This document shows positions 1 through 8,272 of a stretch of DNA of 64,000 nt, piece by piece. The notes under the pieces were generated by a model. That model was not told the DNA's origin and did no database searches. It was given only the letters and a program-made list of their open reading frames with translations. The translations under genes were made by a program, and so were the position numbers. Numbering within the stretch: position 1 is the stretch's first letter; every line of letters starts with the position of its first letter. Source of the stretch: Polaromonas jejuensis NBRC 106434 (GTDB taxonomy: Bacteria > Pseudomonadota > Gammaproteobacteria > Burkholderiales > Burkholderiaceae_C); assembly GCF_001598235.1 (NCBI RefSeq), contig NZ_BCYO01000012.1:1-64000 (forward strand), given 5' to 3'.

Positions 1-1430
1 AGCGCGACCGGCGGCACGGGCGGCGGCAGCAAAGCGCGCTCGCGCGCGAAGGCCTGGCCGAAGCGGCCCATGGCCTCGATCGCCGCCACGGCGCGCGCCG
101 GGTCCTCGAAGACGGTGAAGCCGTCATCCTCGTACTGGCGCACACGCTCCTTCGACGCCAGGATGGAGAGCACGAAGAGCCGGTCCGGGTGCTTGTCGCG
201 CACGGCCTTGAGCTGCGCGCGCAGGCCTTCGGCGATGGAGTCGGCCCCCACCGTGTAGGTGAAGAAGCCCAGCACCGATTGGTAGCCGCCCTCGTCCACC
301 ACCGCCTCGGTGAAGCGGCCGGCGATGGACAGGTCGTTCATGAACTGCGCGGTGCAATCCACCGGGTTGCGCGGCGCAGCGAAGGGAATCAGTTCCTTGA
401 GGTGCTTTTGCGCGGCGGCCGGCATCTCGGGCATGGGCAGGCCCGCGGTTTCGGCCGCGTCCGAGACGATCACGCCCGCGCCGCCGCTCACGGTGATCAC
501 GCCGAGCGTGTTGTTCGCGGGGTAGATGCGCCGCGTGGCCAGGCGCGCCACGTCCAGCATGTGCTCGGTGGAGCGCGCACGGACCACGCCGAACTCGGCC
601 AGCACGGCGTCGGTCACCGCGTCGTTGCCGGCGATGGAGGCGGTGTGCGACTGGGCCGCCGCGCTGCCGACCGCGCTGGTGCCGACCTTCATCATCACCA
701 CGGGCTTGCGGGCATGGCGGGCAGCCTCGAGCGCGGCCAGCAGGCGGTCGCCGTCGCGGATGCCCTCGGAGTACACGGTGATGACATCGGTGTCCCCGTC
801 TTCCACAAAGGCGTGAACGAGCTCGCCCAGGCTGATGTCGCACTCGTTGCCGCTCATCACGCAGGACGACACGCCGATGCCGAACTCGCGCGCCAGTCCC
901 AGGATGTGGCTGCCATAGGCGCCCGACTGGCTCGCGATGCCGACGCGGCCCGCGCCCGGAAAGCCCATCTCCACCACCGAGGTGAAGCTGCCGTAGAAGC
1001 CTATGCGTGGGTTGAGAACGCCGAGCGAATTGGGGCCCAGCAGCCGGATGCCGCTGGCGCGCGCCGCGTCCAGCATGCGCTGCTGCAGCTGCGTGCCCTC
1101 CTCGCCCATTTCGGCGAAGCCGGCGGAAAACACGATGGCCGCCGCCGTGCCGCGCGCGCCCAGGTCGGCCACCACCTGTGGTGCGAGCTTGGCGGCCACG
1201 GCGACGATGGCGACATCGGGCGTCTCGGGCAGCGCCGCCACGCTGGCGAAGGCGGGCAGGCCCTGGATCTGTGGCCAATTGGGGTTCACCGGCAGCAGCC
1301 GGCCCTGGTAGCCCTGCGAGCGCATGTAGGCGATGGGCCGCCCGCCGATGCGCAGCGCGTCGTCGGACGCGCCGATCACGGCGACGGAACGGGGGTGCAG
1401 CAGGCGGCCGAGCGCGTTGTTCATGGTCAT
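1..1430 (-). CDS. Acyl-CoA synthetase (NDP-forming), C-terminus beyond window
   Basis: The frame is open from the ATG at 1430 to the window edge (476 codons), so the 3' end is missing. The N-terminus (PRSVAVIGAS) starts a Rossmann-type CoA-binding domain of about 120 residues, followed by a succinyl-CoA-ligase-like domain. His261 in AQSHTASIAG matches the conserved SHT motif whose His is phosphorylated in ADP-forming acetyl-CoA synthetases. Full-length members (about 700 aa) usually carry a C-terminal ATP-grasp domain, which would lie outside the window. Family role: forming an acyl-CoA from an organic acid, CoA and a nucleoside triphosphate. The start lies 22 bp after a Bug receptor gene on the same strand, so uptake and activation of one acid is a reasonable inference. 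No clear Shine-Dalgarno precedes the ATG; a second ATG lies two codons in. Confidence 0.85.
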   Translation of the reverse strand, partial: MTMNNALGRLLHPRSVAVIGASDDALRIGGRPIAYMRSQGYQGRLLPVNPNWPQIQGLPAFASVAALPETPDVAIVAVAAKLAPQVVADLGARGTAAAIVFSAGFAEMGEEGTQLQQRMLDAARASGIRLLGPNSLGVLNPRIGFYGSFTSVVEMGFPGAGRVGIASQSGAYGSHILGLAREFGIGVSSCVMSGNECDISLGELVHAFVEDGDTDVITVYSEGIRDGDRLLAALEAARHARKPVVMMKVGTSAVGSAAAQSHTASIAGNDAVTDAVLAEFGVVRARSTEHMLDVARLATRRIYPANNTLGVITVSGGAGVIVSDAAETAGLPMPEMPAAAQKHLKELIPFAAPRNPVDCTAQFMNDLSIAGRFTEAVVDEGGYQSVLGFFTYTVGADSIAEGLRAQLKAVRDKHPDRLFVLSILASKERVRQYEDDGFTVFEDPARAVAAIEAMGRFGQAFARERALLPPPVPPVA

Positions 1431-1452
1431 GTCTGGAGGTATCGGGAAAGGG

Positions 1453-2433
1453 TTATTCGGCCTTGGCGCCCGAGGTCTTGACCACCCTGGCCCAGCGTTC
1501 GATGTCGGAGGCGATGAGCTTGCCGAACTGCTCGGGGGTGGACCAGGCGGGCTCGTAGCCCTGCGCGGCCAGGCGCTCCTTGAACTCGGGGCTCTCCAGC
1601 TCGCGCTTGATCTCGGCGTTGAGCTTGGCGATCACGTCCTTGGGCGTGCCGGCAGGCGCCATCAGCCCGTTCCACACCGACACGTCGAAGCCCGGCAGGC
1701 CCGACTCGGCCACCGTGGGCACGTCGGGCATGGCGGGCGAGCGCCTGGCGCCGGTCTGCGCGATGGCCTTGAGCTTGCCGCCCTTCACCTGCGGCGTGGC
1801 GGAGAACATCATGTCCATCACCACCTGCGAGTTGCCCGCGATCACGTCCATCATCGCCGGAGCGCTGCCGTTGAACGGGATGTGCGTCATCTTCACGCCC
1901 GCCTGCGAACTCAGGTACTCGGTGGCCAGGTGCGTGGAGGAACCGTTGCCGGCCGACGAAAAGTTCAGCTCGCCCGGCTTGGCCTTGGCGCGCGCGATCA
2001 GGTCCTTCAGGCTGTTGATGCCGAGCGACGGATTGACCATCAGCAGCGCGGGGCCGCTGGTCAGCGAGGTAATGGGCGCGAGATCGGTGCGGATGTTGTA
2101 GCGCAGGTTCTTGTACAGCGACGGGTGGATCGTGTGCCCCATGGTCACGAGGATCAGCGTGTAGCCGTCGGCCGGCGCGCGCGCCACGAACTCGGCGCCC
2201 AGGTTGCCCGAGGCGCCGGCCTTGTTCTCGACGATGAAGAGCTGGCCCAGCCGGTCGCCCAGGCGCTGCGCGAGCACGCGCGCCACGCTGTCGTTGGTGC
2301 CGCCCGGCGGGTAGGGCACGACGATCTTGACGGCGCGGGAAGGGAAGCCCTGCGCTGTGGCGGCACCGGCAGTGGCCAGCGCCGCCAAGGCCAGCACCAT
2401 GCCGGCGGCCGCGCGACGTGTCACGAATTTCAT
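1453..2433 (-). CDS. Bug/TctC-family periplasmic solute receptor
   Basis: 326-aa exported binding protein of the tripartite tricarboxylate receptor (Bug) family. The start at 2433 was chosen over an upstream in-frame start because CAGGAG lies 7 bases before it and a signal peptide follows at once (MKFVTRRAAAGMVLALAALA, then an AxA-type cleavage site near residue 27). The mature N-terminus has the family's (I/V)VPYPPGG motif, and the length is typical. No TctA/TctB membrane genes are nearby, as is common for the many orphan Bug proteins of Burkholderiales. It precedes an acyl-CoA synthetase gene by 22 bp and is divergent from a LysR gene that probably controls it. The ligand, probably a carboxylate, cannot be read from the sequence. 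Confidence 0.9.
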   Translation of the reverse strand: MKFVTRRAAAGMVLALAALATAGAATAQGFPSRAVKIVVPYPPGGTNDSVARVLAQRLGDRLGQLFIVENKAGASGNLGAEFVARAPADGYTLILVTMGHTIHPSLYKNLRYNIRTDLAPITSLTSGPALLMVNPSLGINSLKDLIARAKAKPGELNFSSAGNGSSTHLATEYLSSQAGVKMTHIPFNGSAPAMMDVIAGNSQVVMDMMFSATPQVKGGKLKAIAQTGARRSPAMPDVPTVAESGLPGFDVSVWNGLMAPAGTPKDVIAKLNAEIKRELESPEFKERLAAQGYEPAWSTPEQFGKLIASDIERWARVVKTSGAKAE

Positions 2434-2561
2434 TGCTTGTCTCCTGATATAGATCCCGCGCCGAGACGACGGCACATCGGGAAGGCGTTTGCATCGTAAA
2501 CAGATGGATATACTTAATCCAATACTTTCGGTGCAGGATTCGATACATTTCATATATCACC

Positions 2562-3473
2562 ATGGATCTTCGCCAACTGCATCAATTCGTGACCGTGGCC
2601 GAAGCGCAGAGTTTCCGGCGCGCGGCGGAGCGCCTGTTCATGGCCCAGCCCCCCCTGTCGGTCGCCATCCGCAAGCTGGAGGAAGAGATCGGCACGCCGC
2701 TGTTCGAGCGCAGCGCGCGCGGTGTGCGGCTGACGGCCGCTGGCGAAAGCGCGCTGGTCGCAGCCCGCAAATGCCTGGCGGGCGCTCAGGACGTCGCCAC
2801 GGCGGCGCGCGCGGCAGCGGGCGGCGAGACGGGCCACCTGCGCATCGGCTTCACCGGCTCGGCCACCTTCGGTTTGCTGCCGCGAGCCATACAGGCCTTC
2901 AGCCGCCGCTACCCGGAAGTGCGCCTGACACTGCAGGAAATGACCAACCAGCAACTGCTGTCACTGGTGCAGGCGCAGCAATTGGACCTGGGGTTTGTGC
3001 GCGTGCCCACCAGCCGCCCTCCGGGCGTGCATTTCGAGGTGCTGGAAAGGGATGTGCTGTGTGTCGCGCTGCACCCGGACCATCCACTCGCGGGGAAAGC
3101 AGCGCTGTCGCTGCGCGACCTCGCGGATCAGGATTTCGTCGGCTACGTGCCCTCGCCTGTCGGGGGCTTGCATGCGGCCGCCACCAGCTTGCTGCAAAAG
3201 GCCGATGTGGCCCCCCACATCACCCAAGAGGCTGTCCAGGTCGCTACCGTGATCGGCTTGGTTGGCAGCGGCCTGGGCCTTGCGCTCGTCCCTTCGGCCA
3301 ACACGCGCTACTACACGGCCAATGTGGTCTATCGCCCATTGAATGACCTGCCCAGGGGCGAGTCGATCGGCATCGCCCTGGTGCATCGCCCGGACAGCTC
3401 CAACCCTGCCGTGCGCCATTTCCTGTCCAGCGTTCCCTCGCTGACACGGTCGAAAAAACGCGCCACGGTCTGA
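2562..3473 (+). CDS. LysR-family transcriptional regulator
   Basis: 303 aa with the standard LysR layout. An N-terminal winged helix-turn-helix occupies residues 1-60 (MDLRQLHQFVTVAEAQSFRRAAERLF, AQPPLSVAIRKLEEEIG, PLFERS), followed by a periplasmic-binding-like effector domain from about residue 90. It is divergent from the Bug/acyl-CoA synthetase pair across a 128-bp AT-richer intergenic region, the usual arrangement for a LysR activator and its target. The inducer is probably the compound bound by the Bug protein or its CoA ester; this is inference. It is convergent with the AAA ATPase gene, leaving only 18 bp between the stops. Confidence 0.92.
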   Translation: MDLRQLHQFVTVAEAQSFRRAAERLFMAQPPLSVAIRKLEEEIGTPLFERSARGVRLTAAGESALVAARKCLAGAQDVATAARAAAGGETGHLRIGFTGSATFGLLPRAIQAFSRRYPEVRLTLQEMTNQQLLSLVQAQQLDLGFVRVPTSRPPGVHFEVLERDVLCVALHPDHPLAGKAALSLRDLADQDFVGYVPSPVGGLHAAATSLLQKADVAPHITQEAVQVATVIGLVGSGLGLALVPSANTRYYTANVVYRPLNDLPRGESIGIALVHRPDSSNPAVRHFLSSVPSLTRSKKRATV

Positions 3474-3491
3474 GCGCGTCCGGCCGCGCGG

Positions 3492-5861
3492 CTAGTGCAG
3501 AAACCCCATGGCCCGCCCGTCCCTCACCTCGGGCTTGATGCGGTGCTCGGCCTCCAGCTGCGCCAGAAACTCTTCCGCCGACAACTCGGCCGCCAAAATG
3601 GTCACCTGGCGCTTGACCGCCGCAAAATCTCCGGGGCACAGCTGCGTTAATTTGGCCAGACGCGCCTGCAAGGCGCTGGTCAGCAAGGCCGTGTTGCCGG
3701 CCAGCGCCTCGGTGACGAACATCTTTTCGCGCTGCTCGCGCGTCAGCGGCATGAACTTGATCTTGAAGGTAAAGCGCCGCAGCGCCGCCTGGTCCAGGCT
3801 CTCCAGCAGATTGGTGGTGCAGATGAAGATGCCGGCATGGCGCTCCATGCCCTGCAGCATCTCGTTGACCTCGGTCACCTCGTAGCTGCGCTGGGCGCCG
3901 CGCCTGTCCTGCAAAAAGCTGTCCGCCTCGTCGAGCAGCAGCACGGCCTTCTCCAGTTCGGCCTCGCGGAACATGGCGGCCATGTTCTGCTCGGTCTCGC
4001 CCACGTATTTGCTCATCAGGTCACTGGCCTGCTTGATGAGCAGCGGCTGGTCCAGCGCCCTGGCGATGTGCTCGGCCAGCGCGGTCTTGCCGGTGCCGGG
4101 CGGACCGTAAAAGCACAAGGTGCCGTGGCCGCGGCTTTTGAGCGCCTGCACAATGCGCGGCACCTCAAAACGCGATTCGACATGGAGCATCGCCAGGTCG
4201 TAAGTGGTCACGCAGCGGCGCCCCGATGCCTCGACCTTGTTGCCCAGCGCCACATCCGCATTCATGAGCTGGCGCTCGATCAGCGACTCCATGAGCGCAG
4301 GCCTGCCGCCCGCGAGGGTCGCCTGCAACCCCTGGCTGTCCAGCTCGGCGTCCATCCTGTCCGGCGGTGCGCTGGCCAGGCAGGCAAAACGCACGGCCGT
4401 GCGTATCTGCGCCGGCGTCAGGCCCTTGCGCGCGGTAAGTTTGGCGACAAATTCAGCGCTGACCTGCACGCCATCCAGCGTCTTGCGCACCAGACTCTCG
4501 CGCGCGCCGGGCGGCGGCGAGCGCAGCTCCAGGTGGTAGGCAAAACGCCGGCGAAAGGCCGGGTCGATCTGCTCGATGCGGTTGGTGACCCAGAGCGTGG
4601 GCACGGTGTTGGATTCCAGTATCTGGTTCACCCAGGCCTTGCCGTTGACCGAAGCGCTGGCCGGCACCGGCAACTGCTCGGAGCGCGCCATCAGCTGCGC
4701 GGCTTCGCTGGAGATGGGCGGAAACACGTCTTCCACCTCGTCAAACAGCAGCGCCGAATGCGTGCTGCCCTTGAGGAAGACCTGCGCAATCTGCAGGGAA
4801 CGGTAGCGGTCGCGTCCACTCAGGGAGTTGCCATCGCGGTCGGCGTATTCGACTTCAAACAGGTCCAGCCCGGCGGCCTGCGCCACCACCTTGGCCAGCT
4901 CGGTCTTGCCGGTGCCGGGGGGGCCGTAGAGCAGCACATTGACGCCCTGCTCCCTGCTGCTCACCGCATTGCGCAGCAAGGCCACCAGCACCTTCGCGTC
5001 TTCTTCCACAAAGGCAAAATCCGCCAGGCCCAGGCTGCTGCGCGCGGCGGGCCGCGTGAAGACGGCCATCAGCTCGTTCTGGTCGCGGTATTCGCGCATC
5101 AGCACGGGCGGCAGCCGCTCGCTGACCTTCATCAGGTCGGCCAGATCGGTGATGTTGTGCTCGGAGATCAGGTTTTCGACCATGCCTATGCGCTCCAGCC
5201 GCGAGCCGGCGCGCAGCGCTTCGGCGACCTCAGGCGCCTTGACGCCGGCCACATCGGCAATCGCGGCATAGGCCTCGGGGGCGTTGTTGACCTTGAACTC
5301 CACCAGCAGCGAGCGCAGGTCGCGCTGGTAGCGCGCCAGCGTGCCGTACAACAGCAGCGCGCGCTCGGCCTGGTTGAGCTGCAGCAGGCTGGCCAGCGCG
5401 TCTATGTTTTTCTCCACCAGCGTGGACTGCTTTTTCAGCGCGTGGGTCAGCCAGTCGCCGGTGGCGGACAGCACCGAGAGCAAGTCCTTGGGCTGGTCCT
5501 TGGCGTGTTCGTCGAGATAGAAAAACAGCGTGCCTTCCTCATAGGGGCCGCGCCAGGCGCCGTGACGGGCCATGAACTCGGCGTCGCTCAGGGCTTCATG
5601 GCCGCGCCAGAGTTCGTTGTCCTTGCAGCGGCGCCCCAGGAATTCGCGCAGGCGCTGCAGCGCCGGCAGGGGCCAGACCAGATGGCGGCCCGAGAGCGAA
5701 AGCAGGCTGTTCAGGTCGCGCCGCACGTTGAACTTGGCGCCCTGGCGCGCCGCCAGCGTCAGCACGAAGTGCGAGCACATCAGGTCCAGCACCGGGGCTT
5801 CCTTCAGCCCTGGGGACAACAGCGAGGGCTGCGGATGCGCAATGGCGGAACGCTTGTTCAT
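3492..5861 (-). CDS. AAA+ ATPase with two tandem AAA domains
   Basis: 789 aa. The start at 5861 is preferred over one nine codons upstream because GGAGG lies 7 bases before it. About 300 residues of unique helical sequence come first. AAA module 1 has Walker A GPPGTGKT near 313-320 and Walker B LLFDEVED near 371-378. AAA module 2 has Walker A GPPGTGKT near 586-593, a pore-loop-like KYVGETE segment near 618, and Walker B LLLDEADS near 641-648. Both modules have arginine-rich segments (DPAFRRRF, QAALRRFTF) where sensor-2/Arg-finger elements are expected. The layout resembles CDC48/SpoVK-type remodelling ATPases, but the N-terminal domain is not one I recognise, so the substrate is unknown. No adaptor or protease gene is adjacent. 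It is divergent from threonine dehydratase. Confidence 0.85.
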   Translation of the reverse strand: MNKRSAIAHPQPSLLSPGLKEAPVLDLMCSHFVLTLAARQGAKFNVRRDLNSLLSLSGRHLVWPLPALQRLREFLGRRCKDNELWRGHEALSDAEFMARHGAWRGPYEEGTLFFYLDEHAKDQPKDLLSVLSATGDWLTHALKKQSTLVEKNIDALASLLQLNQAERALLLYGTLARYQRDLRSLLVEFKVNNAPEAYAAIADVAGVKAPEVAEALRAGSRLERIGMVENLISEHNITDLADLMKVSERLPPVLMREYRDQNELMAVFTRPAARSSLGLADFAFVEEDAKVLVALLRNAVSSREQGVNVLLYGPPGTGKTELAKVVAQAAGLDLFEVEYADRDGNSLSGRDRYRSLQIAQVFLKGSTHSALLFDEVEDVFPPISSEAAQLMARSEQLPVPASASVNGKAWVNQILESNTVPTLWVTNRIEQIDPAFRRRFAYHLELRSPPPGARESLVRKTLDGVQVSAEFVAKLTARKGLTPAQIRTAVRFACLASAPPDRMDAELDSQGLQATLAGGRPALMESLIERQLMNADVALGNKVEASGRRCVTTYDLAMLHVESRFEVPRIVQALKSRGHGTLCFYGPPGTGKTALAEHIARALDQPLLIKQASDLMSKYVGETEQNMAAMFREAELEKAVLLLDEADSFLQDRRGAQRSYEVTEVNEMLQGMERHAGIFICTTNLLESLDQAALRRFTFKIKFMPLTREQREKMFVTEALAGNTALLTSALQARLAKLTQLCPGDFAAVKRQVTILAAELSAEEFLAQLEAEHRIKPEVRDGRAMGFLH

Positions 5862-6048
5862 GGACAAACCTCCAGTTGGCAAAGACACCGCGGGCGCATG
5901 CCCCCGGCTCCGGAAAGCTCCACCATAACGCAGCTTGAAGCATCATGGAAGACACTACGGGGATTAGGCCGCGTGAAGGCGTCGCAAGATCTGCCCGGAA
6001 GACGCGGAAAATGCCTGCCAGCAGAACCCATTGCCAAGAAGGAACTCC

Positions 6049-7251
6049 ATGCTCAATCTGACCGATATCGAACAAGCCGCCCTGCGCCTGCAGGGGCATT
6101 TGCTGGACACGCCCTGCGTCGAGTCGAAGACGCTGTCGCAGCTGACCGGCGCGCAGATTTACCTGAAGTTTGAAAACCTGCAGTACACCGCCTCCTTCAA
6201 GGAGCGCGGCGCCTGTAACAAACTCGCACAACTCTCGGACGACGAACGGCGCCGCGGCGTGATTGCCATGAGCGCCGGCAACCATGCCCAGGGCGTGGCC
6301 TATCACGCGCAGCGCCTGGGCCTGCGCGCCGTCATCGTGATGCCGCGCTTTACCCCGGGCGTGAAAATCGAGCGCACCCGCGGCTTTGGCGCCGAGGTGG
6401 TGCTGCATGGCGACACGCTGGACGAATCGCGCGCCCATGCCCTGATGCTGGCCGAGCGCGAAGGCCTGGTGTTTGTGCACCCCTATGACGACGAAGCCAT
6501 CGTGGCCGGCCAGGGCACCGTGGGGCTGGAAATGCTGCGCGCCGTGCCGGACCTGGACACGCTGGTCATCGCCGTGGGCGGCGGCGGCCTGATCGCGGGC
6601 ATGGCGACGGCCGCCAAGGCACTCAAGCCCGACATTGAAATCATTGGCGTGCAAACCTCGCGCTTTCCGGGCATGGTCAACGCCATCAAGGGCACGCACT
6701 ACCCGCAGGGCCTGAGCACGATTGCCGAGGGCATTGCGGTCGGCACGCCCGGCGTCATCCCGCAGGCCATCATTGCGAAACTGGTGGACGACCTGGTGCT
6801 GGTGGATGAGGGCGATATCGAGCAGGCCATGGTCATGCTGCTTGAAATTGAAAAAACCCTGGTCGAGGGCGCGGGCGCGGCCGGCCTGGCGGCGCTGCTC
6901 AAATACCCGGAGCGCTTTGCCGGCAAAAAAGTCGGGCTGGTGCTGTGCGGCGGCAATATCGACCCGCTGCTGCTGGCCGCCATCATCGAGCGCGGCATGG
7001 TGCGTGCCGGGCGCCTGGCCCGCATCAAGGTCAGTGCGCGCGACATTCCCGGCTCGCTGGCCAAAATCACCGCCACGGTGGCCGGTGCCGGGGCCAACAT
7101 CGAAGAGGTGCACCACCAGCGCGCCTTCACCATGCTGTCGGCCCAGAACGTGGAGATTGAGCTGGTGATCCAGACGCGCGGGCGTGAGCATATCGCGCAG
7201 GTGCTGGCGACGCTGAGCGCGGCCGGGTTTGAAGCCTCCGAGCAGCACTGA
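6049..7251 (+). CDS. ilvA: Threonine ammonia-lyase with C-terminal ACT domain
   Basis: 400-aa PLP enzyme converting threonine to 2-oxobutanoate and ammonia. The ATG at 6049 has AAGGA 7 bases upstream; a TTG six codons earlier is less likely. The PLP lysine is Lys51 in YTASFKERGA, and the phosphate-binding glycine loop AVGGGGLIAG lies near residue 180. The last ~75 residues (from KVSARDIPGSLAKI) form one ACT domain. Total length and a single regulatory domain fit the shorter threonine/serine dehydratase class rather than the ~510-aa IlvA with two ACT-like domains, so the symbol is approximate; tdcB-like is the alternative. No isoleucine genes are adjacent. The 3' side holds copies of a short repeat shared with other gene ends in the window. 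Confidence 0.9.
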   Translation: MLNLTDIEQAALRLQGHLLDTPCVESKTLSQLTGAQIYLKFENLQYTASFKERGACNKLAQLSDDERRRGVIAMSAGNHAQGVAYHAQRLGLRAVIVMPRFTPGVKIERTRGFGAEVVLHGDTLDESRAHALMLAEREGLVFVHPYDDEAIVAGQGTVGLEMLRAVPDLDTLVIAVGGGGLIAGMATAAKALKPDIEIIGVQTSRFPGMVNAIKGTHYPQGLSTIAEGIAVGTPGVIPQAIIAKLVDDLVLVDEGDIEQAMVMLLEIEKTLVEGAGAAGLAALLKYPERFAGKKVGLVLCGGNIDPLLLAAIIERGMVRAGRLARIKVSARDIPGSLAKITATVAGAGANIEEVHHQRAFTMLSAQNVEIELVIQTRGREHIAQVLATLSAAGFEASEQH

Positions 7252-7297
7252 AGCGGTTCAAGCCGTTCGGTGCCGGTGCTGGCGGGCCAGGGGACTC

Positions 7298-7323
7298 GGT
7301 TCCATTTCGAATCCAATGCGAGA
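7298..7323 (-). repeat. Degenerate inverted partner of the stop-codon repeat
   Basis: This segment (TTCCATTTCGAATCCAATG and flanks) matches, in opposite orientation, the end of the repeat at 7350-7403, with about four mismatches over 23 bases. The two could pair as a long imperfect stem between the convergent ends of the threonine dehydratase and lipoprotein genes. No inverted partner was seen at the two other copies of the repeat. Confidence 0.5.
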
Positions 7324-7349
7324 GTAGGCGCCGCGCCGCAGACAGTGCC

Positions 7350-7403
7350 GCAGCACGGCCAGGCGGGGCAACGACCTGTCGCGTTGAAGTCGAGATGGAA
7401 TCA
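7350..7403 (-). repeat. 54-bp repeat ending on a stop codon, copy A
   Basis: It matches the segment 23552-23605 at 49 of 54 positions without gaps, and its right half matches 55901-55927 at 24 of 27. Its last three plus-strand bases (tca, 7401-7403) are the TGA stop of the minus-strand lipoprotein gene. It contains a small CGAC/GTCG inverted repeat and lies between convergent genes, so a role at transcript ends is plausible. Confidence 0.8.
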
Positions 7404-7865
7404 ATTCCAGCCAATCACCTCAAAGCCCTTTTCGCCCAGGCAGCGCTGGACAAAGTTGCGGTAGGTGCCGTTGGGCCGGTCATTGTGAAAGGCGCCCGAC
7501 ACCGCACCGGCCGAGCCGCCGACGGCGGCGCCCGCGGCACCGGCGCGAAACACGCCCTCGCCGCCACGGCCCGTGATCAGCGCCCCCACGGCCGAGGCCA
7601 CGCCGACGGTGGCCGCGCCCTCACCGGCGCGGCGGCCGACTTCGTTGCCGCTTTGCGTGGGCGCAAGGCCTGCGGCCTGGGCGCGCGACATGCAGGCATC
7701 GGCCTCCTGCTGGCCCTGGGCCGGGCCCACGCGGTTGAGCGTGGCGTTGGGGTACAGCACCGGCCTGGCCGAGCCGCTGTTGGGCCCGCTGCTGGCGCAG
7801 GCCGAGAGCAGGAGCAGCGCCGCCGAAGTGGCGCCCACCGCAAAAATTTTGGCTGAAGATTTCAT
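7401..7865 (-). CDS. Glycine-zipper lipoprotein, hypothetical
   Basis: 154 aa. The start at 7865 is chosen because a lipoprotein signal peptide follows directly: basic MKSSAK, a hydrophobic stretch and the lipobox LLSAC with Cys23. A second ATG three codons upstream is possible. The mature protein is small and polar, with an alanine/glycine-rich central region (about residues 85-125, including GAAGAAVGGSAGA) that resembles glycine-zipper outer-membrane lipoproteins. The C-terminus is RCLGEKGFEVIGWN. Its function is not known; membrane anchoring in the envelope is the only inference I would make. The stop codon is the last base triplet of a repeat found at two other gene ends. Confidence 0.75.
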   Translation of the reverse strand: MKSSAKIFAVGATSAALLLLSACASSGPNSGSARPVLYPNATLNRVGPAQGQQEADACMSRAQAAGLAPTQSGNEVGRRAGEGAATVGVASAVGALITGRGGEGVFRAGAAGAAVGGSAGAVSGAFHNDRPNGTYRNFVQRCLGEKGFEVIGWN

Positions 7866-7986
7866 GCATTCCATCCACAAATAAGCAGCTGAAAGGGTAG
7901 CGCAAAAGCGCCGGCGGACCCGGCTTGCCGCTGCACGGTGCAAGCAGGTAAAATCCCCGCTGATATCAAGCCTTTCAGGAACCACC

Positions 7987-8160
7987 ATGTCCAGTCCAGC
8001 CGTCCCTACCCCCCGCGCCGCACACGGCAGCCCCGCGCCTGCCCAGGAATATGAGCAGGATGCGGTTGAAGCCATCGTGCCGATGATGCCCATCGTTTTG
8101 CCCATGGTCGGCGGCGTGCTGATGTTCCTGCTGGCCTTCATCGCCGTTTTCATCGCCTGA
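7987..8160 (+). CDS. Small single-TM protein, hypothetical (57 aa)
   Basis: ATG at 7987 with AGGA 7 bases upstream, ending TGA at 8158-8160. The first ~28 residues are polar and proline/alanine-rich (MSSPAVPTPRAAHGSPAPAQ). Residues ~29-57 are one hydrophobic segment (IVPMMPIVLPMVGGVLMFLL then AFIAVFIA) that ends the protein, a tail-anchored layout. A perfect Rho-independent terminator follows 25 bp after the stop, which supports a real, separately transcribed gene. I do not recognise the family. Confidence 0.65.
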   Translation: MSSPAVPTPRAAHGSPAPAQEYEQDAVEAIVPMMPIVLPMVGGVLMFLLAFIAVFIA

Positions 8161-8184
8161 AACGCCTCGCGCTGAAACACCCCG

Positions 8185-8209
8185 GTCCGCATGTTGCGGA
8201 CTTTTTTTT
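8185..8209 (+). terminator. Rho-independent terminator after the 57-aa gene
   Basis: The perfect hairpin GTCCGCATGTTGCGGAC has a 7-bp stem and 3-nt loop and is followed directly by eight T residues. It sits 25 bp downstream of the small membrane-protein gene and upstream of the ABC ATPase gene. Confidence 0.9.
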
Positions 8210-8272
8210 GTCCGGCGCTGGCGCTGAATCAGGCCGCGCCGCCCGGCGGCCGCCACTTTCCCTGCTTTCACC

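Noticed and set aside
3837..6173. 778-codon open frame on the plus strand opposite the AAA ATPase
   Set aside because: It is antisense to a gene with intact Walker motifs and a ribosome site, and its composition (His, Arg, Gln, Ala-rich) is that of a high-GC shadow frame.
5596..7248. 550-codon frame on the minus strand opposite threonine dehydratase
   Set aside because: Its product is a His/Gln/Gly-rich shadow, while the plus strand encodes a complete PLP enzyme.
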